64,000 nt of DNA from Mesostigma viride (Eukaryota; Streptophyta; Mesostigmatophyceae; Mesostigmatales; Mesostigmataceae), in NCBI GenBank assembly GCA_009746045.1, contig RPFO01000365.1:17090-81089 (forward strand). Reading direction: 5' to 3'. Below, one piece after another: positions 32,700-42,174 of the stretch. The notes beneath the pieces were generated by a model. It worked only from the letters and a program-made list of their open reading frames with translations. It was not told the DNA's origin and did no database searches. How positions within the stretch are numbered: position 1 is the stretch's first letter; every line of letters starts with the position of its first letter. The translations under genes were made by a program, and so were the position numbers.

Positions 32700-33950
32700 T
32701 TTTATCCGTTTTATACGATTTGCGTATTTTTACGTATGATACGGCGAATAACACGTATAAGCGCGCGTATAATGGGGTTTTCGCGCTCATCCGAGGTCCG
32801 GCAGCCAAATTTTTCGTGCGGGAACCAAGGCGGGAATGCAAGGGAACTTAGAAACACTACGGAAGCCATCCACTGGTTGACATTTGGCGACCGTGAGACA
32901 CAAGGATCTTACAAGCAAGCTACACTGTAGCATGGCAAGTTGGCAACCCAAGTTGGCAACCCTCCATGCTGTTTAGGTCTCTGCCCTTGCCTCTCGGGCA
33001 GCCATGCACCGAATATTGAAGTCATACAGAAAACTGACTGGTACGAGAGCATGGCCGCTTTACATTTTCAATCTGTAGGCATGATCCTTAGGTCTTGAAA
33101 AGCTTATATCCTTGGCCAGGCAACGTTTGGATGTGCGCAGATATGTCTCGACCTTCTGCTCGATGCGGCAACCTCGTTTCAGCAACCACTGAGGTGGCGA
33201 CCGTGCATGTGCCAACTGCATGTTGATAGGCGGGAAATGCCCCTACATTTGAACGCGGATAGATGTTTCACGTTATTCCTTACATGATTTATAAGCGACG
33301 ACGGCCAGGAAAGGCTCGCAGCTACGTCCATCAGGTGGGCATGCTGGCTCCGTCAAGAAAGGTAATATGCGGTTTTGATCTGGTACGTGCTATCCTGTTC
33401 ACGTGTTCATTGTACTGTATCAAGTAGTTGGGTGGATTGTAAGATAATCGTAGACCTGTAATGGAGGTTTTCTGCTTGTCTTTTGGTTGCTTTACTGCCT
33501 CTACGCATTATTGGCTCGTGATGGTTGGGGAATACCGCTACGACATGCAGATTTTGGACCAGATTTGTCTGCTATTAGCTTTAATGCTTCATCGAAAGCA
33601 GTGACGTAGTGCTTGGCATTGTTTGTAAATATGATGAGCTTGATAACGCGATGTTTTTTCTTGCTAAAAACATCTCGAAACAAGTGGTTTTTTGGCCAGA
33701 TCTAGCCACTATTTCTTGTTTTGCTCGCCAAAGTCAGCCTTCTTCTTGTGTGCTCCTCATGCATACAAGAAACGTGGAGATGCCCAGGACCTGCTTGCAT
33801 GGAAGCATAGCCATCTTACTTCTTTTGCTTTTTTCATCTTTCCATTTCATTTGGCGTTGTTTTTTAGGGTATAATGCATAGGTAATCTAGCTCCTCGTGA
33901 ACCCCGGTTTACACGTCCAGTGTTCCCAAGCACTGCGCCTGAGCAGTGGC
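32700..33950. other. hAT-like element interior, no gene seen
   Basis: AT-rich in part, with no conserved coding pattern. Short frames such as 33609-33881 have no recognisable domain. Confidence 0.4.
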
Positions 33951-33954
33951 AACC

Positions 33955-34062
33955 CATGTATCATGTATCATGTATCATGTATCATGTATCATGTATCATG
34001 TATCATGTATCATGTATCATGTATCATGTATCATGTATCATGTATCATGTATCATGTATCAG
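33955..34062. repeat. 7-bp tandem repeat (TATCATG)n
   Basis: About 14 copies of TATCATG, ending in a variant (TATCAGG). One isolated match, ATGTATCATG, follows the LINE tail at 36061. Confidence 0.95.
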
Positions 34063-34472
34063 GTCATGGAGATTCATTGTCAATTGGCAAATGCCTATGT
34101 CCAAAAAAATGGCTGACGGCGGTATGGCTGACGGCGGAGCTCAGATCTTTTGCGTCTGAGCCCCAAATTCGGTCAGACCATTTGCATTCGATGCGCTTTT
34201 TTCAGACGCACACGCCAGTATAATCGGTTACGGCTGAAACGCAGTATTGCCAAAGTTACGCACGTGACCAGCTATGACGACTACCAAAGCAAAACGAGGG
34301 CTGGAAAAGGAGCTGGCACAGCTTCCCAGCGCCCAGCCCAACCCTCTCGCCCTCGCCATTGTTCAGCCGCCAGGCTTACCCGCCAAACCCTCGCCCAGCG
34401 CCTCGCCTGAACCCAAGAAACCATGCCACGATCGCCACAAATGGATCGAGCCAATACTTGCCCGGCGACGGA

Positions 34473-35645
34473 ATGTTCTCCCTCGTCGAGTGGCAGAGAC
34501 TGTCGCCGCAGGAATGCGTCGAGGTTCTCGAGTTCCTCGTACAGGAACGGAAGCTCTTCGTGACCCCGAAGGGGGGGGCGGCTATCGACTACCGCGACAC
34601 GTCCTGGCTCTACACCTTTGACGAACCAAGCCAACGCCTGTTTATCTTGACCAGCCACTACCAGCGCAGCGTCGGCGACATCACCAGAGCGATCAACGCC
34701 AGCCTCGCACAGCCGGCTGCCCCATCGGCTCCCTCCCTCTGCAAGGATGACATCCGCGCAGTGCTGGAGGAGCACGTGACCTAGCTGGCCGCTGGCCGAG
34801 AAGCTGACATCGCTGAACACCACGCTCAACACGGTGGAAGCCCGGGTCTCCAACGTGGAAACCAAGGTCGTCCACAAGCTACAACCCCAGTTCACGGCGC
34901 TACACACCGCGGCGCAGGCTTCGGAAACGCATGCTGCACTTGTCTCTCGCCTTAACCAGGTGGAGGGCTGAAGTGTGGCGTGCTCCTGAAGAAGCTTGAG
35001 GCCATCACCGCCCACACCGAGGCCCTGGCCACACAGGTCCCCAAGATAGCGGAGCAGACGGCCACCATTGCATCCCAGCCACCCCGGCAGGATGCTGGCG
35101 ACCTCCCGCCGCTCTCCTACGCGGACCTGCTGCGGTCAGCGACCGCCTCCACCACCGACGCCATCGCCACAAAGCTCCAAGAGCTGGAGGACCACCGCCA
35201 GGCCCAGCAACGGGAGGTCACCGACCGCGCTCGCCGCGAGTGCCGAGTGGTGCTACGTCGCTTCCCCCAGAAGCCAGGTGAGACGTCAACCTCTCTTGCT
35301 GACGAGCTCAAGAACCAGCTTCTTACCCTCATGGGCCTGGTAGGTGAGGTAGAACTGCGTGGGTGCCACCGCCTTCCCCACTCACGGGACAAGGCGGCTC
35401 CCCCACCAGTCCTGCTCACCTTCCCCTCCCCTGAGGATAAGCAGCGGTTCCTCTCTCGCCGCAAGCGGTTGCACGACCTCACCTGGACGCTGGATGACGA
35501 CCTCACCCCCGCTCAGCAACAGCAGCGACGCGACCTGTGGCCGGAATACCTCCGCCATAAGCAGGACCCCCAGAAGCCCAAGGTGTACTGGAGGGGCGGG
35601 GACCTGATGATCAACCACAAGATGTGGACGCCCCCAGCGGGCTAG
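34473..35645 (+). pseudogene. LINE ORF1-like protein, broken (copy 1)
   Basis: Starts at ATG 34473 (MFSLVEWQRLSPQE). It is cut at TAG 34782-34784 by a four-base CTAG insertion relative to copy 2, and shifted again near 34969 by two extra bases. The last 221 codons (34980-35645) are intact. They hold a helical coiled-coil-like part (KLEAITAHTEALATQ), then an RRM-like part (CRVVLRRFPQKPGE, ELRGCHRLP, PVLLTFPSPEDKQRF) and a C-terminal part (LDDDLTPAQQQQRRDL, VYWRGGDLMI). This coiled-coil, RRM and C-terminal order is that of L1-type ORF1p, an RNA-binding chaperone. Confidence 0.65.
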
Positions 35646-36009
35646 AATAGCAATAGCCCTAGCTTGTAACCGTTGGCGTCACTGCCGCTAAGGCAGCCAT
35701 GCCTAGAATGTTGCCTAGCTGTGCCAACACACCTAGTCACGTGCCGCCAACGCACGGTACACAACCAGCCATAGCCTTAGCCTAGTCCTAGTACAGCCAT
35801 GCTACGCCCTGGCTATGTTCAGATTACTTGCCCACGCTCCTTGCTATGATATGCTCACATGGGTCTTATTGCACCCACAGATTGCCGGATCGTTAGCCTG
35901 TCCTTTTAGCCGCGCCCGATTGCAGCTGTGGCATGCCTTTGGCATGAAGGAGACTGGGGGTCTCTGCCCTTTCTCCTGTAGTGCACACACAGGGATTAAA
36001 AGCACTTCG

Positions 36010-36037
36010 GTGCTCCGTGACTCCCCAACGGGAGCAC
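36010..36037 (+). promoter_or_regulatory. 3'-terminal hairpin of LINE copy 1
   Basis: GTGCTCCGT pairs with ACGGGAGCAC (one bulge). The preceding AGCAC-TTCG-GTGCT can form an alternative UUCG-tetraloop hairpin sharing the same GTGCT. Such 3' structures are commonly what a LINE reverse transcriptase recognises. Confidence 0.55.
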
Positions 36038-36061
36038 GAGTTTAATTAATTAATTAATTAA

Positions 36062-36569
36062 TGTATCATGTGCATGTAATTTAGTGTCAGAAACCTGAAA
36101 CATGTGGACTGCTTGAAATGATATCAAAATGCATGAAACAACCCCAAAAACGATGAAATCGAGTATTCGCGTATAATTTCCGGATAATACCGTATTATAC
36201 CGTATTATCCATTATACGGACCCCGCGCATATTATGACCGCGTATTGCGTATAATGGAACACTGGCAGCAAAGCCGCCGGCGACCAGTGGCCCGACTATA
36301 CATCCCATCCGCCACAAGGCAGCCGGTAGCCCTGAGAATTAAGCCCTAAGTGTACTGCATGCATGGCGGAGCGGGGACGTACCTTTATGTCAACAACAAA
36401 CTGTCGGGAAGCCGCCCGGCCCGGCCGCTGGGCTCCGCCGCCCCCCGGGATCACAGAGATGCTCAGTTGTCTAGATGGGGGCACTTGCATGGGATGGGAT
36501 AGCTAGCTTAGGCATTATTATAGCACTCGTAATGATATTAGTATAGTTCAGCGTTGTAGAATTACCTTC
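36062..36569. other. hAT right end and flank
   Basis: The right subterminal region of the hAT-like element to 36264, the GCAGCAAA duplication at 36265-36272, then about 300 bp of unique sequence before the LINE at 36570. No gene. Confidence 0.5.
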
Positions 36570-36792
36570 AACTAGCTCTGGCTCCTGCATGCTTGTTGCC
36601 GGCCAGTATATCAGCATTTGCGCTTTTGCAAACGCTTTGAGCCTACCTTTCTTACAGCATAAGCTATGCGTCAGGCCTTCAGCCTAGCTACTACCTATAT
36701 GCGGTATTGCATGACAGGTTGTATTGCACGGCCGCCACAGTGTTGCGCCCCGGTATACCACTGTTGTGGATAGACTGCACTCATACTGTGGC

Positions 36793-38337
36793 ATGCCTAC
36801 TTGTTGTTGGCAGTACTGTTCTAGGGTGCCCTCCGGCCTAGTCCCTCCTTCTCGTTGTGTATATATAGGGGTCCCCTGCCGGGTCCCCTGCTCGCTGGGT
36901 CCCCTGCCGGGTCCCCACCGGGCCCCGGGGCCAGCTGCCTCCCCGACCCCTCGGCCGCAGCCCCCGGCCTCGTTGCCGGGGCCCAGTGGGGTGGTCGCGG
37001 GCGCGCTGGCGTGTCCCCCGGGGAGGGGCGCCGGCGTTCTCGATCCCCCTCCGCTGGGGGTCTCCCCGGTGGGCACTGCCTCCTCCGTGGCCCCGGCGGG
37101 CAGGCCGGGCGCTGGTCGGGTCGTGGTGCGCGCGCCTGCCGGCCCGGCTGGGGAGACGCCGCAGGCCCCACGTCCTGCCTTTGCTGGCGCCGCTCCCCGC
37201 CACTCAGCGCCCGCCGACGGCCTTCACCGGTGTGCCGTGCTGCTTCCCACGGGGTCCCCGTGTGCTGGTGTGTTCCACAACCGTAACCTCCTCTGCCAGC
37301 ACCTTCGCGCTGTGCACCCCGATCTCGGCGCGGCGGATCTGCAGGCCATGAGCTGTTACCGGTGCCCGGAAGCTCACTGCCAGCGGGTGTACTCCATTCA
37401 CGGGCGCGCTCAGCACGCGCGCGCCTGTGTTGCTCAACGGCCCCTCAACCGGCCAGCAGTCCCGGCCCCCTCCCCCCCTCCCGCCTCGGCTCCCACCGGC
37501 TCCCAGCCCCCGCCGCCCGACTACTCGGCCAGTTGGCGTTGGCTTGACACGGTTCCCTGGGATGCATGCGCCATCAACCCGACGTCTACCCTGACCGACC
37601 TCCCCCACCGCGCGCGTAGCCTTTTCGCGCAATGTGCAATCGTTTCTCTCCGGCGCATGCACGCCGCTCCGGACGACCCGCTGGGCTTTAAACTGCACAT
37701 GGTGACCCCCCGCCTGCTCCTCACCCCTCTCGGGCGTGGTGTGCGCGGCCTCCAGGGTGCGGTTATTGCCCGTTGCCGACGCTTTCTGCAGGGGGACTGG
37801 GAGGGGCTGTTTGGCGTGCCGCCCCCGCGCACGGCCCGGCTGTCGGGGGAGGTCAACTTCGAGCGGGTGGCCGCCGACGTCATCCGCCTCGTCCGCGAGG
37901 GGCAGCTCAGCCGGGCCATGACCCGCTTGGAAATGGCCAAGCTGGCCCCCGCCAATGCGGCTACCCTGGCGGCCTTGGAGGCTCTTCACCCTGCGGAGCC
38001 CGGATTCCAGCTGCCCGTGCCGGACCCCCTGCCGGCCCCCCTCCGGCTGGACCGCGACTGCTTCCTGGAGGTGATGCGTGCGGTCCCGCGGGCTTCCTCT
38101 ACCGGGCCGTCGGGCTGGCGCTACGAGCACTTGGAGGTCCTGGTGGGGCATGGGGGCGAGGACATTCTCTTTGACACCCTCATTGACCTGGCGGCTGGTC
38201 GCGTTCCTCCCGCTGCGCGCGAGTGGTTAGCGGGCGCTCGCCTCCTCGCTCTGCTCAAGGGTGTCTTGCCCCCCCCGAGGGCAAGGTGCGCCCGATCGCC
38301 TGCGGTGAGGTGCTCCGCAAGCTCGTGGGCAAAGTGA
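36793..38337 (+). CDS. LINE protein N-terminal part: zinc fingers and start of RT
   Basis: First ATG at 36793; the frame is open earlier only through a TTG. A Pro/Gly/Ala-rich region of about 140 residues is followed by two zinc-finger-like motifs: CAGVFHNRNLLCQHLRAVH and then CYRCPEAHCQRVYSIHGRAQH. In R2-type LINEs such fingers bind the target DNA. RT begins near 38040 with ASSTGPSGWRYEHLE. The frame is lost at a run of eight C (38269-38276), after which the true reading continues in the frame 38223-40433. Nine C would keep the frame open. Confidence 0.75.
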   Translation: MPTCCWQYCSRVPSGLVPPSRCVYIGVPCRVPCSLGPLPGPHRAPGPAASPTPRPQPPASLPGPSGVVAGALACPPGRGAGVLDPPPLGVSPVGTASSVAPAGRPGAGRVVVRAPAGPAGETPQAPRPAFAGAAPRHSAPADGLHRCAVLLPTGSPCAGVFHNRNLLCQHLRAVHPDLGAADLQAMSCYRCPEAHCQRVYSIHGRAQHARACVAQRPLNRPAVPAPSPPPASAPTGSQPPPPDYSASWRWLDTVPWDACAINPTSTLTDLPHRARSLFAQCAIVSLRRMHAAPDDPLGFKLHMVTPRLLLTPLGRGVRGLQGAVIARCRRFLQGDWEGLFGVPPPRTARLSGEVNFERVAADVIRLVREGQLSRAMTRLEMAKLAPANAATLAALEALHPAEPGFQLPVPDPLPAPLRLDRDCFLEVMRAVPRASSTGPSGWRYEHLEVLVGHGGEDILFDTLIDLAAGRVPPAAREWLAGARLLALLKGVLPPPRARCARSPAVRCSASSWAK

Positions 38338-40433
38338 TCTGCCGCCAAAAGGCGCCCGAGCTCCGTGCCTTTTTCTGCCCGCCCCTCGCAGCGGGTGAGA
38401 CCTCGGTGGCGGCCCAGCTGGGGGTGACGACTCCAGGCGGGGCGGATATCCTCATCCATTCGGTGCAGGCCTACCTCGAGGCCCACCCCACCCACGCTGT
38501 CGTCAAGGTCGACTGCCACAACGCGTTCAACAGTCTGTCCCGCGCCAGCATGTTTGCGGCCGTCATGGAGTCCTTCGAGGACTTGTACGCTTGGACAGCC
38601 GTGTGCTACGGCCAGCCCGGCCAACTGGTTCACATCATGGAGGACGGCACTCGCGGCGGCCTGCTGTCGCGGTCGGGCACCCAGCAAGGGGACCCCCTGG
38701 GACCCCTGTACTTTGCCGCCCCCCTCCAGGGTTGCCTCCAAGCGGTCCATGCTGCCCACCCGGCGGTCGCTATTCAGGCCTACTTGGATGATATCTACCT
38801 TCTGGGCCCTGTGCCGGACACCACCGCGGCTCTGCTGGCACTGCAGACCGCGGTGGCCGACATCAACCTCCAGTTGACCCTGGCCAAGTGCGCGGTGTAC
38901 TCGCCCCAAGGTGATTGCTCCGGCTTTCCGCCCCAGCTCTTGGGCCGGGACGAGCGCCTCCATGGGTTGGATGTCCTCGGCGTTCCGGTTGGCGACCCCG
39001 CGTTTGTCATCGATGCTCTGCGGGCCGCCCTCGAGGCACGCACTGAGGTACTGCCCTTGATTGCGCGCCTTCATGATTCGCAGACCAAGGGTCTGCTTCT
39101 GTGGTTTTGCGCTCACCCTCGCGTCGTTCACTGGCTCCGGGGCGCTCTTCCGGCTCAGGTCCGGCTGGCCGCCGAGGGCCACGACGAACGCATCCAGTCG
39201 GCCTTGGCGCAGCTGGTCCCGGGCCCCGACCTCCCGCCACATGCTATTCGCATTGCCTCCCTGCCTGCACGGATGGGTGGCTGCGGTCTGACTCGTGCCG
39301 CCCGGCTGGCCCCAGCAGCATTTTTGGGCTCCGTCGCTCAGTCGTGGGCGGAAAGCTGCCGGCTCCTGCCCCTTTTGGCAACGGCAGCGCCTGACCTCCT
39401 GGACCCCAGCAGCCCTTTGCCCTTCGTCACCGCCATCCAGGAGGCCTATGCTGAGATCCAGCAGGCCTGTTCTCCCGTCCGTGCCGCTCAGGCGGTACAG
39501 CGCCACCTCCCTCGCGGCACTCCCTCGGTCGCCTCCGTTCAATCTCCCGCCGCATTCCCTGCTCGCGTCATCGATAAACACCAGAAAACCTACGCGGGTA
39601 TTCTGCACACGGCTGATTGGATTGCTCTTTTCGCGGACCTCAACGCCCAGGGACGTGCGTGGCTGTTCTCGCTTTCCTTGCGGAGTGTGGGCTCGGCGTA
39701 CCTTCGTGCTCTTCCCATGGCCCCCCCATTCGCCTTGGCTCCCAGCCACTACTCGGTGGCGCTCCGGCACCAGCTATTTGCCCCGCAGCCTCTTGTTCCG
39801 GCCGGGCGGCCTTGTGGTAGCTGTGGGCAGCCGCTGGATCCCACGGGGACTCACTACCTTGCCTGCATGGGGGGCCAACAGAATCAGAATTGGTATTTGT
39901 ATTTGCACACTGTCCTCCTGACGGTGGTGCTCGCCATGATTCGGTCGGTTTTCCCCCACGCGAACATCCGGTCCGAGGATGCGGATGGCGCTGCCTTCTA
40001 TTCCCCCAACCACCGGCCTGACATCGTGGTGCTGGACTTTGAGGGGGGTGGCCGGCATCTGCTTATTGACGTTTCGGTGGCGCGGCCCTTGGCTCTTAGC
40101 CACGTGGCTGGGGCCTCCCTCACGGCAGGTTACACGGCGGACCGGGCGGAGCGGGCCAAGCTCCTGGCCTACGGCGACGTCGGGCACCATCGTGTGGTGC
40201 CCTTTGTCCTGGAGGAGTTTGGGGCCATGGGGCCCCTGACCTCCGCCTTCTTCAAGGAGTGTTGCCGGCTCCGGGAGGACCGGCTGGACCTGGAGGGCCA
40301 GCGGGCCTCATGGTCGGCGCGGACCTGGACGTCATATTGGCGTCAGCGCTTGTCGGTGGCGCTGACTCGGGCCATGGCTGACATCATGCTCCGCCGTACG
40401 CGGGCTGATTTTGCGGTGCAGCAGGGCTATTAG
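38223..40433 (+). CDS. LINE reverse transcriptase and restriction-enzyme-like endonuclease
   Basis: Genuine from about 38277 on. RT motifs are GKVRPIACGEVLRKLVGK, VVKVDCHNAFNSLSR (catalytic Asp), SGTQQGDPLGPLYFA and AYLDDIYLL (YLDD). C-terminally a zinc motif, CGSCGQPLDPTGTHYLAC, is followed by RPDIVVLDF and LLIDVSV, the PD...D core of the restriction-like endonuclease found in R2, CRE and NeSL elements. The protein nicks the target and primes reverse transcription there. It ends at TAG 40431-40433. Apart from the poly-C shift the frame is intact, so this copy may have been active recently. Confidence 0.85.
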   Translation: MVSGRSPPRSAQGCLAPPEGKVRPIACGEVLRKLVGKVICRQKAPELRAFFCPPLAAGETSVAAQLGVTTPGGADILIHSVQAYLEAHPTHAVVKVDCHNAFNSLSRASMFAAVMESFEDLYAWTAVCYGQPGQLVHIMEDGTRGGLLSRSGTQQGDPLGPLYFAAPLQGCLQAVHAAHPAVAIQAYLDDIYLLGPVPDTTAALLALQTAVADINLQLTLAKCAVYSPQGDCSGFPPQLLGRDERLHGLDVLGVPVGDPAFVIDALRAALEARTEVLPLIARLHDSQTKGLLLWFCAHPRVVHWLRGALPAQVRLAAEGHDERIQSALAQLVPGPDLPPHAIRIASLPARMGGCGLTRAARLAPAAFLGSVAQSWAESCRLLPLLATAAPDLLDPSSPLPFVTAIQEAYAEIQQACSPVRAAQAVQRHLPRGTPSVASVQSPAAFPARVIDKHQKTYAGILHTADWIALFADLNAQGRAWLFSLSLRSVGSAYLRALPMAPPFALAPSHYSVALRHQLFAPQPLVPAGRPCGSCGQPLDPTGTHYLACMGGQQNQNWYLYLHTVLLTVVLAMIRSVFPHANIRSEDADGAAFYSPNHRPDIVVLDFEGGGRHLLIDVSVARPLALSHVAGASLTAGYTADRAERAKLLAYGDVGHHRVVPFVLEEFGAMGPLTSAFFKECCRLREDRLDLEGQRASWSARTWTSYWRQRLSVALTRAMADIMLRRTRADFAVQQGY

Positions 40434-40651
40434 GTTCCTCCCGTTAGGAGTTTCCATTGGTCTTATCGTAGTATAGAGATTTGACATGGCTCTGTATATA
40501 GGTTTATAGCTGGGCGTTTGCTTTGGTTTGAGTGATTTCACTCTGCTGTAAGTAATTATATTATTATAATATATATAGGGGTTGAAGGTTCCTTTACTCT
40601 GCATGTACTTGCACCCACGTGATGCAGTTACGTGTTAATTAATTAATTAAT

Positions 40652-41566
40652 ACTGCATGCGTGCATGCAGTTGGAATGATTATTTCAAAAATTCTTATTG
40701 TATTATAGCCGGCATGCACTGGCTATATCAGGGAGTCGAGCAGCGCCTACGCAAGTAGCATATCAACCTATATACTACTATTTAATTGTAAAACGCAGCC
40801 GTGGCACAATTAATTTAGCAAACACACTTGCGTACGGCTTTCGGCTTCAGCCACTCAGTGGCGCGACTTACATTCCGCTTGACGAATGAGCTGCCCGTAA
40901 TTTCATTGCGATCCCAAACAAAAAATAAATGTCAAACCACAGCGTCCCGATATTATCAGTTTTTTTGTGCATTACACTAGCTTCCAGCTATAGGTGAGTC
41001 ATTTGGCAGAGGTCCGTGCGTACGTGTAGCTGGATTGTGGCAGGAGCCAAACGATCTGCGATGTCCTGTGTTCGCGAGCTCCAGATATAACCGTCGCCAA
41101 ATTTTTGTGCTGTTCGACCAAACTTTCCATTGAGGAACCCATTACAAATGCGCTGGCAGCTCACATATGGACTTTCATCTGCTCCACCGCCTGTAAGCGG
41201 GCATGTTCCCTGCATGCTTTCTGCGGGGTTGGCGAGTTCACTCCGGATCAGTGATCCCCGCGCACATCGCGCTCCCGTGCATGCAGGCGCACAAGTCAAT
41301 CTGGATCGAGCTGAACTCCACGAGTCATAGTTCGCGAGCTCCACTGCGCGGCTGCGCAATTCGTCCCTAGCTGCGTACATAGCCATGTGTACATTGTTCA
41401 ACTTCAAAACAAAAGGTCGTTACTACTTAGATTTCACTGATGCACCAACACACACTTCACTTCTGTCTCAAAAAAGAACATATAAGCTTCGAATCTTGCT
41501 AGACTGCACATTTTGCTCGTTTCTTTTTATTTATTAGAACCCTTTTGCCCTTTATTAATTAACCCT
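40652..41566. other. Non-coding flank between LINE copies
   Basis: Begins with the palindrome ACTGCATGC-GT-GCATGCAGT directly after the LINE tail. No coding signal. A short TATTAATTAACCC near 41550 may be another LINE tail. Confidence 0.4.
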
Positions 41567-41912
41567 TCAATTAGCTCTGGCACCTTGTGGCCATGAGCTT
41601 GCGCCTTATATAGTAGCCGACGTCTTGAGCCCACCTCACCTTTAGCTATAATATGCGTCAGCCTACCTATGGTATTGCACTAGTTGTCTTGCACCCACAG
41701 TGTTGCGCCCCGGCCGGCACCATGCTGTGCATGGACTGAGAGCGCTCTGTGCGGCCTGCCCACTAATTGCGGCAACTGGTGAGAGAAGCTAGGGCGCCCT
41801 CCCTCCTTCTCGATCGTTGTGTATATATAGGGTTGATTGAAGGATCCTTTACTCTGTATTGGTTGGCACCCCGTACGTGACGCAGTCACGTGCCCTTTTT
41901 TTTTATTAATTA
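41567..41912 (+). mobile_element. UTR-only derivative of the REL-LINE (SINE-like)
   Basis: The first ~260 bp match the LINE 5' UTR, sharing AGCTCTGGC, CAGTGTTGCGCCCCGG and GTTGTGTATATATAGGG in order. The rest matches the LINE 3' UTR (ATCCTTTACTCTG, GTGACGCAGTCACGTG, TTAA tail). The coding region is missing, and the join falls in ATATATAGGG, which is present in both LINE UTRs. Confidence 0.7.
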
Positions 41913-42174
41913 ACCCTTTTGCCGAACGTCCATGATTGTGCTCGAACCCCTAACTAACTAAAGCTAGGGCGCGCTCGACTTGGCGGGGCTAGCACCACCT
42001 GCATGGCACTCGGCGGCGGTACGTGGTGTCACCTAGGCTCCCGATAGCCGGGGCTGATGATAATCCTGATAGCCGGGGCTGACCGGCCGGGGACCGGCCA
42101 CAAAAAAGTAAAAGCTCTAATGTCGCGGGCGAATTAAGCCCGCAAAACTCAGTTGTACGGTATGCTAATGGATG

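Larger units (their letters stand above)
34470..36061 (+). mobile_element. ORF1-only LINE, copy 1 (half-LINE-like)
   Basis: Homologous to 42175-43837. It encodes only an ORF1-type protein, and no RT or endonuclease follows. The 3' UTR (35646-36009) ends in a hairpin (36010-36037, GTGCTCCGTG pairing with ACGGGAGCAC) and a TTAA-repeat tail to about 36061. The 5' limit is where homology with copy 2 begins; the true end may be earlier. It is inserted in the hAT-like element. Confidence 0.75.
32626..36264. mobile_element. hAT-like DNA transposon, non-autonomous, 3,639 bp
   Basis: The terminal inverted repeat CAGTGTTCCATTATACG (17 bp, perfect) begins at 32626 and its complement ends at 36264. The element is flanked by the 8-bp duplication GCAGCAAA. 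CAGTG ends with an 8-bp duplication are the hallmark of hAT elements. Subterminal regions at both ends carry runs of TATAATACGG-like words. No hAT transposase is visible inside, so it must have moved in trans. An ORF1-only LINE occupies 34.47-36.06 kb, and a (TATCATG)n array lies at 33955. Confidence 0.85.
36570..40651 (+). mobile_element. REL-endonuclease LINE (R2/NeSL-like), about 4.1 kb
   Basis: The 5' UTR runs from about 36570, where homology with the short derivative at 41567 starts. One coding region (36793-40433) is followed by a 3' UTR of about 200 bp that ends with CACGTGATGCAGTTACGTG and a (TTAA)n tail to 40651. Domain order (N-terminal zinc fingers, RT, CCHC, PD-D endonuclease) is that of early-branching, site-preferring LINEs. 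Confidence 0.85.

Noticed and set aside
38121..39770. 549-codon minus-strand frame opposite the LINE
   Set aside because: GC-rich shadow of the RT/endonuclease gene. It has no domain, while the plus strand has all RT motifs.
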